A stretch of DNA of 61,461 nucleotides, taken from NCBI GenBank assembly GCA_905181825.1, contig CAJIZJ010000006.1, positions 1 through 61,461 of the forward strand, given 5' to 3'. The position numbers and the translations under genes are program-made. Shown here piece after piece: positions 1 through 8,557 of this stretch; the stretch's first letter is position 1, and each line of letters starts with the position of its first letter. Source of the DNA: an uncultured Flavobacteriaceae bacterium. GTDB taxonomy: Bacteria > Bacteroidota > Bacteroidia > Flavobacteriales > Flavobacteriaceae. The notes beneath the pieces are model-generated. The model made no database searches. It worked only from the letters and a program-made list of their open reading frames with translations, and was not told where the DNA came from.

Positions 1-2
1 CG

Positions 3-362
3 CCGGTAACTACAGATACTGCAGGGAACACTTATTACTCTGTTAATGTTACCAATCCTGACTCAACACAGCCATACCTTGTGAATACAAGTCAATTTGT
101 TGAGCTTATCAGTGGAGAAACGTACACACTAACATTTGACGCTTGGTCTGATGCTAACAGATCCATAATAGCAGGAATAGGACTAAGTGCTAATCCTTGG
201 ACTAATGTGGCAGAGACAGTAGACATTACTACAACAAGAACAACTTATAGTTACACGTTTGAGACTATTGGATTTGGAGATCCACAAGCAAGAGTGATTT
301 TTGACTTGAACGCTGTAGCTGGAGTAGTTAATTTAGATAATGTTTCATTAACCCTTGATTAA
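3..362 (+). CDS. Carbohydrate-binding (CBM4/9-like) surface protein, 3' part
   Basis: Partial gene: the reading frame is open from the window edge (frame starting at base 3) to a TAA at 360-362, so the start lies upstream. The visible 119 residues form a beta-rich module that looks like the CenC-type carbohydrate-binding family (CBM4/9): alternating strands around 'SGETYTLTFDAWSD' and the closing 'VNLDNVSLTLD' strand typical of these jelly-roll modules. The module ends the protein. It precedes a glycan-binding lipoprotein and three beta-glucanase genes, so it is probably a surface glycan-binding protein or a multi-domain enzyme of a laminarin utilisation locus; susC/susD would be expected upstream of the window. 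An internal GTG at 81 is not the start because the domain extends upstream of it. The family call is from pattern recognition and moderately sure; the full architecture cannot be seen. Confidence 0.7.
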   Translation, partial: PVTTDTAGNTYYSVNVTNPDSTQPYLVNTSQFVELISGETYTLTFDAWSDANRSIIAGIGLSANPWTNVAETVDITTTRTTYSYTFETIGFGDPQARVIFDLNAVAGVVNLDNVSLTLD

Positions 363-403
363 GTTTAATCGCTCAAAAACAAGACAATTTTAAAATAAAA
401 AAT

Positions 404-1285
404 ATGAAAAATTTAAAACATTTATTCAGTTTATGTCTAACCTTAGCGCTTTTTACGGCCTGTGAGGAAGATACTTATGAATTTGGCGATATTACAACAC
501 CTACTAACTTAGCAGTTACGGTTGATGTGGTTGGATTAGATGCCGAAAACCCTAACGGAGATGGTAGTGGAGTTGTAAACTTCAATGCATCTGCAGAAGG
601 GGCTATTACTTATAAATATATATTTAATGGCGCAGAAGAAATGGTGGCCTCAGGAGTTCTTGAAAAGTCTTTTTATGCTGTAGGAGTAAATAGCTATGAT
701 GTAACAGTTGTTGCTTACGGAACTGCAGGCAGTCCTTCTTCAACGACTTTTACTATTGAAGTTTTAGCAACCTACACCCCTCCAGCTGATTTAGTTCAAG
801 CGCTTACGGGCGGTAGCTCAAAAACATGGAGAGTTAAGTCTGAAGTAGGGCAGCATTTTGGATTAGGTCCAGTAGGTGGTCTTATACCATGTGAGTGGTA
901 CGGAGCAGGCCCTGAAGATAAAGTTGGTACAGGAACCTACGACGATCGCTGGACTTTCAATTCTGATGGAACTCTTAACCATATGACTAACGGAACTATT
1001 TTTGGCCGTTCGGCTCAAGTATATGCAGAACTAGGGAACAATGGTACTGGCGGCGAAGATGGTGCTGATGTACTAAATTATGAATATGCAGATTATACTG
1101 AAAACTGGAATATTATTAATCCAGGACAGATCTCTATAAAATTAACCAATAACGCATTTTTCACCTATTATACTGGAGGTAGTCATACATATGAGTTGTG
1201 GGACTATAATGAAAATGAATTATATATTAGAACTGTAGATGGTGCTGGAGAGTTCACATGGTGGATGATTTTAGTCGCTGAATAG
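404..1285 (+). CDS. Surface glycan-binding lipoprotein (PKD-like domain) of laminarin locus
   Basis: 293-residue predicted outer-membrane lipoprotein. The signal peptide ends in a lipobox (LFTAC, Cys about 20) followed by acidic residues (EEDTYEFGD), a pattern seen in Bacteroidota surface-exposed lipoproteins. Residues about 33-125 form a PKD/Ig-like module with a 'NPNGDGSG' segment; the same module occurs at the N-terminus of the next gene, a laminarinase. The remainder (about 135-293) is a Trp/Tyr-rich domain starting near 'GGSSKTWRV', resembling the C-terminal domain of lipoproteins found beside SusD in beta-glucan loci. Aromatic richness fits sugar binding. It lies 41 bp after the CBM-type gene, and a strong hairpin terminator follows it. 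The role as a laminarin-binding accessory protein is inferred from context; no enzyme motif is visible. Confidence 0.7.
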   Translation: MKNLKHLFSLCLTLALFTACEEDTYEFGDITTPTNLAVTVDVVGLDAENPNGDGSGVVNFNASAEGAITYKYIFNGAEEMVASGVLEKSFYAVGVNSYDVTVVAYGTAGSPSSTTFTIEVLATYTPPADLVQALTGGSSKTWRVKSEVGQHFGLGPVGGLIPCEWYGAGPEDKVGTGTYDDRWTFNSDGTLNHMTNGTIFGRSAQVYAELGNNGTGGEDGADVLNYEYADYTENWNIINPGQISIKLTNNAFFTYYTGGSHTYELWDYNENELYIRTVDGAGEFTWWMILVAE

Positions 1286-1305
1286 TAATTTGTTCTTACT
1301 TTCAT

Positions 1306-1339
1306 AAAAAAAGAGGCAAATTTTTTGCCTCTTTTTTTT
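1306..1339 (+). terminator. Intrinsic terminator inside the laminarin locus
   Basis: A-rich arm plus GAGGC (1313-1317), short A/T loop, then GCCTC (1327-1331) followed by eight T. It sits 20 bp after the lipoprotein stop and 22 bp before the GH16 start, so it splits the binding-protein genes from the enzyme genes. It probably works as a partial terminator that lowers enzyme expression relative to the surface binding proteins. Confidence 0.8.
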
Positions 1340-1360
1340 ATTAATTTTAAATTTGTGATA

Positions 1361-2476
1361 ATGAAAAAAATAACATTTATTTTTAATCTTTCTGTATTGG
1401 TGCTCTTGACGGCCTATGGCTGCTCTTCAAGTGATAGTGAGGATATAAATAACCCTAATAATAATAATAACAATACCGTAATACCAACTAATCTTGTCGT
1501 ATCCCTTGACATACAAGGCCAAGACGCAAACAACCCTAACGGAGACGGCTCGGGGGTTTTAAACCTTTCAGCTACTGCTACTAATGCCGTTAGATACGGT
1601 TTTAAGGTTGGGACTGCGGATGAGGTTGATAGTCCAAGTGGTAACTTTACATACTCCGTAAATTCCCAAGGACTTAATCAGTTTCCCATTACTATTTATG
1701 CGTATTCAACCTCAGAAAATAGCATCTCAAAAATTCAAAATATTACAATTTTTGTAGATGAAGATAACAACGGAGGTACTGGGAATAACGACACCTTAGT
1801 GTGGTCAGATGAATTTGACGGCAATGGGACAATTAACACCAACAAATGGACTTATGAAATTGGCGGTGGTGGCTGGGGTAACCAAGAAGTTCAATCTTAT
1901 ACAAACAGTCTTAATAATGTGTATAAAGAGAACGGGATACTAAAAATAAAAGTCATAAAAGAATCTAATAGCTCGTATACTTCAGGTCGAATCATAACTA
2001 AAAATAAATTTGATTTTAAGTATGGTCGTGTAGACATTCGTGCAAAATTACCAACTATTGCAGGAACATGGCCCGCCTTATGGATGTTAGGGGCTAATAT
2101 TAGTTCTGTTAGTTGGCCAAGCTGTGGAGAAATCGATATTATGGAACAGTTTGAAGATAAATCCTATGTACAGTCTACCTGTCATTGGCAAAGCCCTTCC
2201 ACTACAAATTATGCACCTGTAAGTTACGGACTGCCTGTAGATTTAAACACGCCTACAGAATTTCATATCTATTCCTTAATTTGGTCGGAAGGTAGTATAA
2301 AGACACTATTGGATGGGAATCAGTTTTATGCAATGAACACAAACAGTACTATGCCTTTTGATGCAAACTTTTTCTTTATATTTAATGTAGCAATGGGCGG
2401 GACCAATGGCGGTACGATAGACCCCAATTTCACCTCCGATGCTATGGAGGTAGATTATATAAGAGTATACCAATAA
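1361..2476 (+). CDS. GH16 laminarinase, lipoprotein with N-terminal PKD-like module
   Basis: Endo-beta-1,3-glucanase of glycoside hydrolase family 16, 371 residues. I chose ATG 1361 because it gives a clean lipoprotein signal (MKKITFIFNL, then Cys in LTAYGC); an in-frame TTG at 1325 lies inside the terminator. Order: signal, Asn-rich linker, PKD-like module (about 40-125) homologous to that of the preceding lipoprotein, Gly/Asn linker, GH16 domain (about 140-371) with 'WSDEFDG' at its start. The catalytic motif ExDxxE is seen as GEIDIMEQF with nucleophile E257, D259 and acid/base E262. It should cut laminarin at the outer cell surface into oligosaccharides. It is followed after 1 bp by a GH3 gene and then a second GH16, the standard enzyme set of flavobacterial laminarin loci. 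Family certain; laminarin as substrate inferred from context. Confidence 0.92.
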   Translation: MKKITFIFNLSVLVLLTAYGCSSSDSEDINNPNNNNNNTVIPTNLVVSLDIQGQDANNPNGDGSGVLNLSATATNAVRYGFKVGTADEVDSPSGNFTYSVNSQGLNQFPITIYAYSTSENSISKIQNITIFVDEDNNGGTGNNDTLVWSDEFDGNGTINTNKWTYEIGGGGWGNQEVQSYTNSLNNVYKENGILKIKVIKESNSSYTSGRIITKNKFDFKYGRVDIRAKLPTIAGTWPALWMLGANISSVSWPSCGEIDIMEQFEDKSYVQSTCHWQSPSTTNYAPVSYGLPVDLNTPTEFHIYSLIWSEGSIKTLLDGNQFYAMNTNSTMPFDANFFFIFNVAMGGTNGGTIDPNFTSDAMEVDYIRVYQ

Positions 2477-2477
2477 G

Positions 2478-4763
2478 ATGAAAAAACCCTTTCTAATAGT
2501 TATTTTATTTAGTGTTTTATTTACTGCAGTTTCTTGTATTAAATCTGACTCAACTCCTTCTCTTAGTTCTTCTTTAACGTCGGTTCAGGGGATTGAGAAA
2601 AAAGTAAATGAGTTATTAGATCGGATGACTCTAGAAGAAAAAGTTGGTCAAATGAACCAATATGTAGGCTTCTGGGATCTTACGGGCCCGGCTCCAGATT
2701 CAGGAGATGCAGCCGAAAAGTATGAGCATCTTAGAAATGGGTATGTTGGCTCAATGCTAAATGTAAGGGGTGTTGAGAACGTGAGAGGCGTTCAAAAAAT
2801 TGCAGTTGAAGAATCGCGCTTAGGAATTCCCTTAATTATAGGGTTTGATGTGATTCACGGCTATGAAACCATAAGCCCAATTCCTTTAGCTGAGTCTGCA
2901 AGCTGGGATTTAGAGGCCATTAGAAAATCATCTGAAGTGGCGGCAGAAGAAGCTGCTGCTGCTGGAATTAACTGGACATTCGCTCCTATGGTTGACATCA
3001 CTCGTGATGCAAGATGGGGTCGCGTGATGGAAGGTGCTGGTGAAGACCCTTATTTAGGATCTAAAATTGCTAAAGCACGTGTTCTTGGATTTCAAGGTAC
3101 AGATTTATCACAACATACTACTATTGCTGCATGTGCTAAGCACTTTGCTGGTTATGGATTCTCTGAATCCGGACGAGAATACAATACGGTCGATGTTGGA
3201 ACTTCCACTTTAAATAACATGATCTTTCCCCCATTCCAGGCCACTGTTGATGCGGGGGTGAGAACCTTTATGAATGCCTTTAATGTGCTGAACGGAATTC
3301 CGGCTACAGGAAATAAATATTTACAAAGAGACGTTTTAAAAGGCAAATGGGCTTTTGACGGTTTTGTAGTTACCGATTGGGGCTCTATTGATGAGATGAC
3401 GTCTCATGGTCTTGCTAAAGATGGTAAGGAAGCGGCTATGATAGCGGCCAATGCTGGTTCTGACATGGACATGGAATCACACTTATACGTGAAAGAATTA
3501 GCAGGTTTAGTTAGAGAAGGCAAAGTGAAGGAGTCTTTCATTGACGACGCTGTCAAACGAATTTTAAAAGTTAAGTTCGAGTTAGGGCTTTTTGAAGATC
3601 CCTACAAGTACTGTGATGAGGTACGTGAAAAAGAAGTTATCGGCCAACAAGCCTTTCATGAGGCTGCTTTAGATCTAGCAAAAAAATCAATTGTACTTTT
3701 GAAAAATGACAATCAGTTATTACCCTTGAAAAAGCAAGGCCAAAAAATCGCTTTAATTGGTGCTTTAGCAGCAGATAAAAACAGCCCTTTGGGGAATTGG
3801 AGGATTGCAGCCAAAGACCATTCTGCTGTTTCTGTTTTAGAGGGAATGCAAGCCTATAAAGAAAATAAATTAACCTATGCCAAAGGAGCCGATGTTAGTA
3901 TTGGTTACACGGCGTTTACGGCTCAGGTTCAAATCAATACTTCCGATAAAAGTGAATTCCCTCAAGCAATCGAGGCCGCAAAATCTGCTGATGTTGTTGT
4001 CATGGTATTGGGAGAAATTGGTTATCAAAGCGGTGAAGGTCGAAGTCGAACTAAATTAGGATTGCCAGGCGTCCAACAAGAACTGCTAGAAGCAGTATAT
4101 AAGGTTAACAAGAATATTGTGCTAGTTCTTAATAACGGAAGGCCTCTGGTCTTAAATTGGCATCACGAAAATTTACCGGCAATTGTTGAGGCTTGGCAGT
4201 TAGGAACTCAAAGTGGAAATGCTATTGCACAAGTTCTCTATGGAGACTATAATCCAAGCGGAAAGCTACCAATGAGTTTTCCAAGAGCTGTGGGCCAAGT
4301 TCCTATTTATTACAACTATAAAAACACAGGCCGTCCAACAGGTGCTCCTGGTGTGTTTTGGTCACATTACGAAGACGAAGAAAACTCACCATTATACCCT
4401 TTTGGATATGGGCTGAGTTATACCTCATTTGAATATAGTAATCTAAAAACATCGGTCGTTTCTGAAAAGGAAGTACAGGTGTCTGTCACACTAAAAAATT
4501 CTGGAAAACAAACAGGTAAAGAAGTGGTACAACTTTATATAAGAGATCATTTCGCAAGCGTTACACGCCCAGTTAGAGAGCTTAAAGGTTTTGAGCTTGT
4601 TAGCCTAGTGCCAAACGAAAGCCAGGAAATTTCATTCACACTTACGGAAAAAGAACTTGGCTTTTATGATAATAATGGAAATTTTATACTAGAGTCAGGA
4701 GATTTTTCAATTTTTGTTGGAGGCGATTCTAATGCTAACCTTCAATCCACTATTACCTTATAA
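2478..4763 (+). CDS. bglX: GH3 beta-glucosidase (BglX-like)
   Basis: Exo-acting beta-glucosidase of glycoside hydrolase family 3, 761 residues, the usual three-domain length. It has a lipoprotein signal (lipobox AVSC near residue 20). The N-terminal TIM-barrel holds the KHFAGYG segment and the nucleophile in 'VVTDWGS' (D300). The second alpha/beta domain carries 'GEIGYQSGEGRSR', where a glutamate is expected to be the acid/base. The C-terminal fibronectin-like domain (about 660-761) closes the protein. It releases glucose from beta-1,3-gluco-oligosaccharides made by the flanking GH16 enzymes, probably in the periplasm or at the inner face of the outer membrane. It starts 1 bp after the GH16 stop and abuts the next GH16 start, so the three are co-transcribed. 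Exact linkage preference is inferred from the locus. Confidence 0.93.
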   Translation: MKKPFLIVILFSVLFTAVSCIKSDSTPSLSSSLTSVQGIEKKVNELLDRMTLEEKVGQMNQYVGFWDLTGPAPDSGDAAEKYEHLRNGYVGSMLNVRGVENVRGVQKIAVEESRLGIPLIIGFDVIHGYETISPIPLAESASWDLEAIRKSSEVAAEEAAAAGINWTFAPMVDITRDARWGRVMEGAGEDPYLGSKIAKARVLGFQGTDLSQHTTIAACAKHFAGYGFSESGREYNTVDVGTSTLNNMIFPPFQATVDAGVRTFMNAFNVLNGIPATGNKYLQRDVLKGKWAFDGFVVTDWGSIDEMTSHGLAKDGKEAAMIAANAGSDMDMESHLYVKELAGLVREGKVKESFIDDAVKRILKVKFELGLFEDPYKYCDEVREKEVIGQQAFHEAALDLAKKSIVLLKNDNQLLPLKKQGQKIALIGALAADKNSPLGNWRIAAKDHSAVSVLEGMQAYKENKLTYAKGADVSIGYTAFTAQVQINTSDKSEFPQAIEAAKSADVVVMVLGEIGYQSGEGRSRTKLGLPGVQQELLEAVYKVNKNIVLVLNNGRPLVLNWHHENLPAIVEAWQLGTQSGNAIAQVLYGDYNPSGKLPMSFPRAVGQVPIYYNYKNTGRPTGAPGVFWSHYEDEENSPLYPFGYGLSYTSFEYSNLKTSVVSEKEVQVSVTLKNSGKQTGKEVVQLYIRDHFASVTRPVRELKGFELVSLVPNESQEISFTLTEKELGFYDNNGNFILESGDFSIFVGGDSNANLQSTITL

Positions 4764-5528
4764 ATGATTGTTCGAGTTTTTCTACTATTACTATTGACCC
4801 CCTTTTTGGTGCCTACTGTTTCATCAGCCCCCAGACTTCTATTTTCGGATGAATTTAATGAAGATTCCTTGGACTTAAATAGCTGGTCCTACGACCTTGG
4901 TGATGGGTGTCCTAATCTATGTGGTTGGGGTAATAATGAATGGCAATCATACACCAAAAAAAATGTAACAACAGTAAATAATCATCTCGTAATTTCTGCA
5001 ACCAAACAAGGGGATGCCTACTACTCTGGCAGGATTACATCTAAAGACAAGTTTGAATTTACATATGGAACGATTGAAGTCAAAGCGCAACTTCCAAGAG
5101 GAAAGGGCTTATGGCCAGCTATATGGATGCTGGGTCACGATATAGACACCAACACATGGCCAGCTTGTGGTGAAATCGATATTATGGAGTATGTTGGAAA
5201 ATCCCCCGGACAAATTCACACGACATTACACACCCCCGAAAGTTATGGTCAGTCATTCAACACTAAAATTACGAACATAGACTCTATTGAAGAGGGGTTT
5301 CATGTTTATAAAACTAAGTGGGATGCGAATCAAATACAGTTCTACATCGATGATGTTTTGGTTTATACATTTTCTCCAGAAATTAAAAATGATAAAACAT
5401 GGCCCTTCAATAAGCCGTTTTATATCATTCTTAATTTAGCTATTGGCGGGCATTTTGGTGGGTCATATGTAGATGACTCTATTTTTCCTGAAGATTTTGT
5501 TATTGATTATGTGAAAGTATATCAATAA
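4764..5528 (+). CDS. GH16 endo-beta-1,3-glucanase, secreted
   Basis: Second GH16 enzyme of the locus, 254 residues, essentially a bare catalytic domain after a Sec signal (MIVRVFLLLLL, ending near VSSA) without a lipobox Cys. The catalytic motif is GEIDIMEYVG with E137, D139 and E142. 'FSDEFNE', 'WGNNEWQSYT' and the closing 'VIDYVKVYQ' are family landmarks. The start codon directly abuts the GH3 stop (TAA at 4761-4763, ATG at 4764). Unlike the first GH16 it has no PKD-like module and no lipid anchor, so it is probably periplasmic or released and may act on shorter or differently branched glucan. The neighbouring waaA ends 4 bp away on the other strand. Two cysteines in 'GDGCPNLCGW' could form a disulfide, which fits an exported protein. 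Confidence 0.92.
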   Translation: MIVRVFLLLLLTPFLVPTVSSAPRLLFSDEFNEDSLDLNSWSYDLGDGCPNLCGWGNNEWQSYTKKNVTTVNNHLVISATKQGDAYYSGRITSKDKFEFTYGTIEVKAQLPRGKGLWPAIWMLGHDIDTNTWPACGEIDIMEYVGKSPGQIHTTLHTPESYGQSFNTKITNIDSIEEGFHVYKTKWDANQIQFYIDDVLVYTFSPEIKNDKTWPFNKPFYIILNLAIGGHFGGSYVDDSIFPEDFVIDYVKVYQ

Positions 5529-5532
5529 ACGA

Positions 5533-6774
5533 CTACGAATAAAGCTTTGTTATTTCTGCCATTACAAGTTCCGAAGCGCCTTTATTATTTTTAATATACT
5601 CCTTGTTTGTTTGACCTAAAGCCTTCCTTTTTTCTGGGTTTTTAACAAGTGCATCTAGTGTTTCTTGAAGGCTTGCGCCACTGTCAATACTAAATAATCC
5701 ACCTTTAGTTAGCATCGCTTTAGCTTCAGGAAATTTTTGATAGTTTTTACCAATCACAATGGGAACTCCAAAAGTAGCAGCCTCTAGTGTGTTGTGAAGC
5801 CCCGACGACCCCATGCCACCTCCAATATATGCAATGTCTGCATACTTATATATCTTAGTTAGTAAGCCAATAGTATCAATAATAAACACAGACTTATTTT
5901 CTAGAGCTTCATTTTTATAGTTAGAGTAAAGAACTGTAGGTTTCTGAAGTTTTTTAAGCATTGAATTAATTTGACTTGAATCAATGTTGTGGGGAGCAAT
6001 AATAAATTTAGTATTCTCTTTACTAGTGTTAATATAGTCTATAAGTAAGCTGTCATCTTCTGGCCAGGTACTTCCCGCCACAATACAGGTTTTAGTGTCT
6101 TTAAATTTGGCAATGAAATCTAGCTTATTGTCTGTTTTCAATTGATTTCCAACACGATCAAATCTAGTATCTCCCGACACGCTAGTGGATGAGTACCCAA
6201 TTGAGTTTAGTAGTTTTTTAGACTCTAAATCTTGCGTAAAGATGTGGTCAAATGTAAAAAGTAGTTTTTTAAACCAATTCCCATAGCTCTTAAAGTAAGG
6301 CTGTGACGGTCTAAATAACGCTGAGATTAATACCGTTGTTATATGTCGTCGTTTCAGCTCTTGCAAGTAATTTGGCCAAAGATCATATTTAACAAACACC
6401 ACTAATTTAGGATTTGTAATGTTTAGAAATGAGTTAACTGTACTTTTCTTATCCAAAGGCAGGTAAACAACAAGGTCTGTAATGGGATTTATTTTTCTAA
6501 CCTCATACCCCGATGGAGAGAAAAAGCTGAGTACAAACTTGTGGTCTTGGTAGTGTGTTTTCAGGGCCTCAAATACTGGTAGTCCCTGCTCGTATTCCCC
6601 TAAAGACGCACAATGTAGCCAAATAACCTTATCACTAGGGCTAAGGTTTTGTTGTAATATTTGCAAACTTTCTTTGCGTCCTTTTTGACCTAGCTGTACC
6701 TTTTTGTGAAAACCTCCGAAAAGGAAAACAAAAAATGTTACGAGTTCAATTATGATATTGTAAAAAAGGCTCAA
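5533..6774 (-). CDS. waaA: 3-deoxy-D-manno-octulosonic acid (Kdo) transferase
   Basis: Transfers Kdo from CMP-Kdo to lipid A precursor in the inner membrane, the first step of LPS core assembly. 413 residues, usual length for GT30. The N-terminus carries a hydrophobic anchor (about 5-21); the conserved catalytic glutamate is in 'HCASLGEYEQG' (E60). The C-terminal half has the donor-binding 'GGGMGSSGLHNTLEAA' and 'VPIVIGKNYQKFPEA' segments. The start is a TTG (complement of 6772-6774): a stop lies two codons upstream in frame and the N-terminus aligns with the family from this residue. It is transcribed divergently from a nucleotide-sugar aminotransferase gene; a TATTTTTG -7 element for it lies at 6791-6798, implying a very short 5' leader. 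Confident call. Confidence 0.93.
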   Translation of the reverse strand: MSLFYNIIIELVTFFVFLFGGFHKKVQLGQKGRKESLQILQQNLSPSDKVIWLHCASLGEYEQGLPVFEALKTHYQDHKFVLSFFSPSGYEVRKINPITDLVVYLPLDKKSTVNSFLNITNPKLVVFVKYDLWPNYLQELKRRHITTVLISALFRPSQPYFKSYGNWFKKLLFTFDHIFTQDLESKKLLNSIGYSSTSVSGDTRFDRVGNQLKTDNKLDFIAKFKDTKTCIVAGSTWPEDDSLLIDYINTSKENTKFIIAPHNIDSSQINSMLKKLQKPTVLYSNYKNEALENKSVFIIDTIGLLTKIYKYADIAYIGGGMGSSGLHNTLEAATFGVPIVIGKNYQKFPEAKAMLTKGGLFSIDSGASLQETLDALVKNPEKRKALGQTNKEYIKNNKGASELVMAEITKLYS

Positions 6775-6790
6775 AAGGTTTTATTTAAAG

Positions 6791-6798
6791 CAAAAATA
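6791..6798 (-). promoter_or_regulatory. Probable -7 promoter element of waaA
   Basis: TATTTTTG on the minus strand matches the Bacteroidota -7 consensus TAnnTTTG. It lies 17 bp upstream of the waaA TTG start. No convincing -33 TTG element at the standard distance, so moderate confidence. Confidence 0.45.
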
Positions 6799-6840
6799 CA
6801 TTCTTTATATTAATTTTATGACTAAGCATTGGTAATTTTG

Positions 6841-6848
6841 TATTTTTG
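6841..6848 (+). promoter_or_regulatory. Probable -7 promoter element of the sugar aminotransferase gene
   Basis: TATTTTTG matches TAnnTTTG and lies 41 bp upstream of the ATG at 6890. It is back-to-back with an identical element for waaA on the other strand. The -33 region is weak. Confidence 0.45.
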
Positions 6849-6889
6849 TTCATCGTAATTGTTATTGCTTCAAATTGAAATTTAAAGAA

Positions 6890-8044
6890 ATGAAAAAAAT
6901 TCAAATGGTTGACCTCAAGGGTCAATATGCATCTATAAAAGAAGTTGTCAATTCTTCTATTCAGGAAGTTATTGATAATGCGTCGTTTATTAACGGGCCT
7001 AAAGTAAAGGAGTTTCAAGCAAATTTGGAAGCCTATCTTGGTGTTAAACACGTTATCCCTTGTGCTAACGGTACAGATGCGTTACAAATTGCGATGATGG
7101 GTTTAGGATTAAAACCAGGCGATGAAGTTATTACTGCAGATTTTACTTTTGCAGCTACCGTTGAAGTCATTGCTTTGTTGGGACTTACTCCAGTCCTAGT
7201 TGATGTTGATCCCGATAAATTCAATATAGATATTGAGGCTATTAAAAAAGCGATTACTCCAAAAACAAAGGCTATTGTTCCCGTACATTTGTTTGGGCAG
7301 TGTGCAAATATGGATGCTATTATGGAGCTTGCAGCGACTCATGATTTATTTGTAATTGAAGATAATGCTCAAGCGATAGGGGCTAACTATACGTCCCAAG
7401 ATGGTACAAAGTCTAAAGCTGGAACCATTGGCCATGTGGCATCGACCTCTTTTTTTCCTTCCAAAAACTTAGGGTGCTATGGAGATGGAGGGGCTATTTT
7501 TACCAATGACGACGACTTAGCACACACGATAAGAGGGGTTGTAAATCATGGAATGTATAAGCGCTATCACCACGATGTTGTTGGTGTTAATTCCAGGTTA
7601 GATTCTATTCAAGCAGCCGTACTAGACGCGAAGCTTCCTAAGCTTGACGGGTACAACAAAGCACGTCAATCAGCGGCTCGAAAATATAATGCTGCGTTTA
7701 AAGATCACGCCAATATTGTCACTCCAAAAGCTGGCAATGGTTGTGAAACGCTGTGTGATAACTGCGACTGTCATGTGTTTCATCAATACACATTAAAGAT
7801 TCAGGGCGCGGATAGAGATGCCTTAGTAGCACATTTACAAGAAAAAGACATTCCATGTGGCGTTTACTACCCCATCCCATTACACAAACAAAAAGCATAT
7901 GTAGATGATCGTTATAATGATGCAGATTTTAAGGTGACAAACACTCTAATTAATGAAGTAATTTCAATGCCAATGCATACGGAGTTAGAAGACGATCAGA
8001 TTGATTTTATTACTTCCACAGTGATTGCTTTTTTAAGCAAATAA
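6890..8044 (+). CDS. DegT/DnrJ/EryC1/StrS sugar aminotransferase (WbpE-like)
   Basis: PLP-dependent aminotransferase acting on a keto nucleotide-sugar, 384 residues from the ATG at 6890 (an in-frame TTG lies 15 bp earlier). The opening 'MVDLKGQYASI' and 'FINGPKVKEFQ' are typical of the WbpE/WlbC group that aminates UDP-3-keto-GlcNAc uronate-type sugars for surface polysaccharide. The PLP lysine is K192 in 'FFPSKNLGCYGDGG'; the aspartate in 'VIEDNAQAIGA' holds the pyridine nitrogen. Odd point: a Cys cluster (C285, C289, C292, C294; 'CETLCDNCDCHVFHQY') sits just before the conserved HVFHQY strand. Its divergent neighbour waaA also serves LPS. It ends 7 bp from convergent lspA. Exact substrate unknown; the family is certain. 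Confidence 0.88.
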   Translation: MKKIQMVDLKGQYASIKEVVNSSIQEVIDNASFINGPKVKEFQANLEAYLGVKHVIPCANGTDALQIAMMGLGLKPGDEVITADFTFAATVEVIALLGLTPVLVDVDPDKFNIDIEAIKKAITPKTKAIVPVHLFGQCANMDAIMELAATHDLFVIEDNAQAIGANYTSQDGTKSKAGTIGHVASTSFFPSKNLGCYGDGGAIFTNDDDLAHTIRGVVNHGMYKRYHHDVVGVNSRLDSIQAAVLDAKLPKLDGYNKARQSAARKYNAAFKDHANIVTPKAGNGCETLCDNCDCHVFHQYTLKIQGADRDALVAHLQEKDIPCGVYYPIPLHKQKAYVDDRYNDADFKVTNTLINEVISMPMHTELEDDQIDFITSTVIAFLSK

Positions 8045-8051
8045 AGCTTGT

Positions 8052-8552
8052 TTAACTCGTTTCAGTATTTTTTGAAGAACGATTCATGAATGTTGACATC
8101 AGTAACAAAACCATCCCTGTTGTCACAGATAAGTCCGCGCTATTAAAAACGCCCGTTTTGAATACGCCACCAAAATCCATGAAAAGGAAGTCAGTTACAG
8201 ATCCGTACATAAAACGGTCATAAACGTTAGCGATTCCTCCACCAGCAATACAACTAAATCCTATAATTGATTTCTTGTCAAGCGTCTTATTTGTGATCAC
8301 ATGATACATCACAACACCTAAAACAATCACCGGAATAATAAGTAGAAAAACAAGTTTAACAGTCGGGTTTGAATCACTCCCCATGCTTAAGAAAGCGCCG
8401 GAGTTTTCAACATTCATTAATTGAAGTTGCTTTCCAATAAGTTCTGTTCTCGATCCAGGAACTATTTTTTCGCGTACCTTAATTTTAGAAAACTGATCTA
8501 AACTAATATTGAAAATAACAAGGATAAGTATTAATAAGGTTCTTTTATTCAT
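8052..8552 (-). CDS. lspA: Lipoprotein signal peptidase II
   Basis: Aspartyl protease of the inner membrane that cleaves lipoprotein signal peptides in front of the lipidated Cys. 166 residues, usual length, four hydrophobic segments. The conserved 'GGGIANVYDRF' block is followed by the two catalytic aspartates, D121 (SVTDFL) and D140 (FNSAD), spaced 19 residues apart as in characterised LspA. It is the last gene of the thyA-folA-fabD-lspA run on the minus strand, 5 bp after fabD. The window itself encodes many client lipoproteins (the GH16 and GH3 enzymes, the OmpA-like and head-GIN proteins). A well-supported call. Confidence 0.95.
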   Translation of the reverse strand: MNKRTLLILILVIFNISLDQFSKIKVREKIVPGSRTELIGKQLQLMNVENSGAFLSMGSDSNPTVKLVFLLIIPVIVLGVVMYHVITNKTLDKKSIIGFSCIAGGGIANVYDRFMYGSVTDFLFMDFGGVFKTGVFNSADLSVTTGMVLLLMSTFMNRSSKNTETS

Positions 8553-8557
8553 TGATT

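Noticed and set aside
1325-1360. In-frame TTG extension of the first GH16 gene
   Set aside because: The extension lies in the terminator hairpin and would bury the lipoprotein signal; ATG 1361 is better.
6785-7051. 88-codon minus-strand ORF overlapping the start of the sugar aminotransferase
   Set aside because: Opposite a conserved coding region and the promoter; no family-like sequence.
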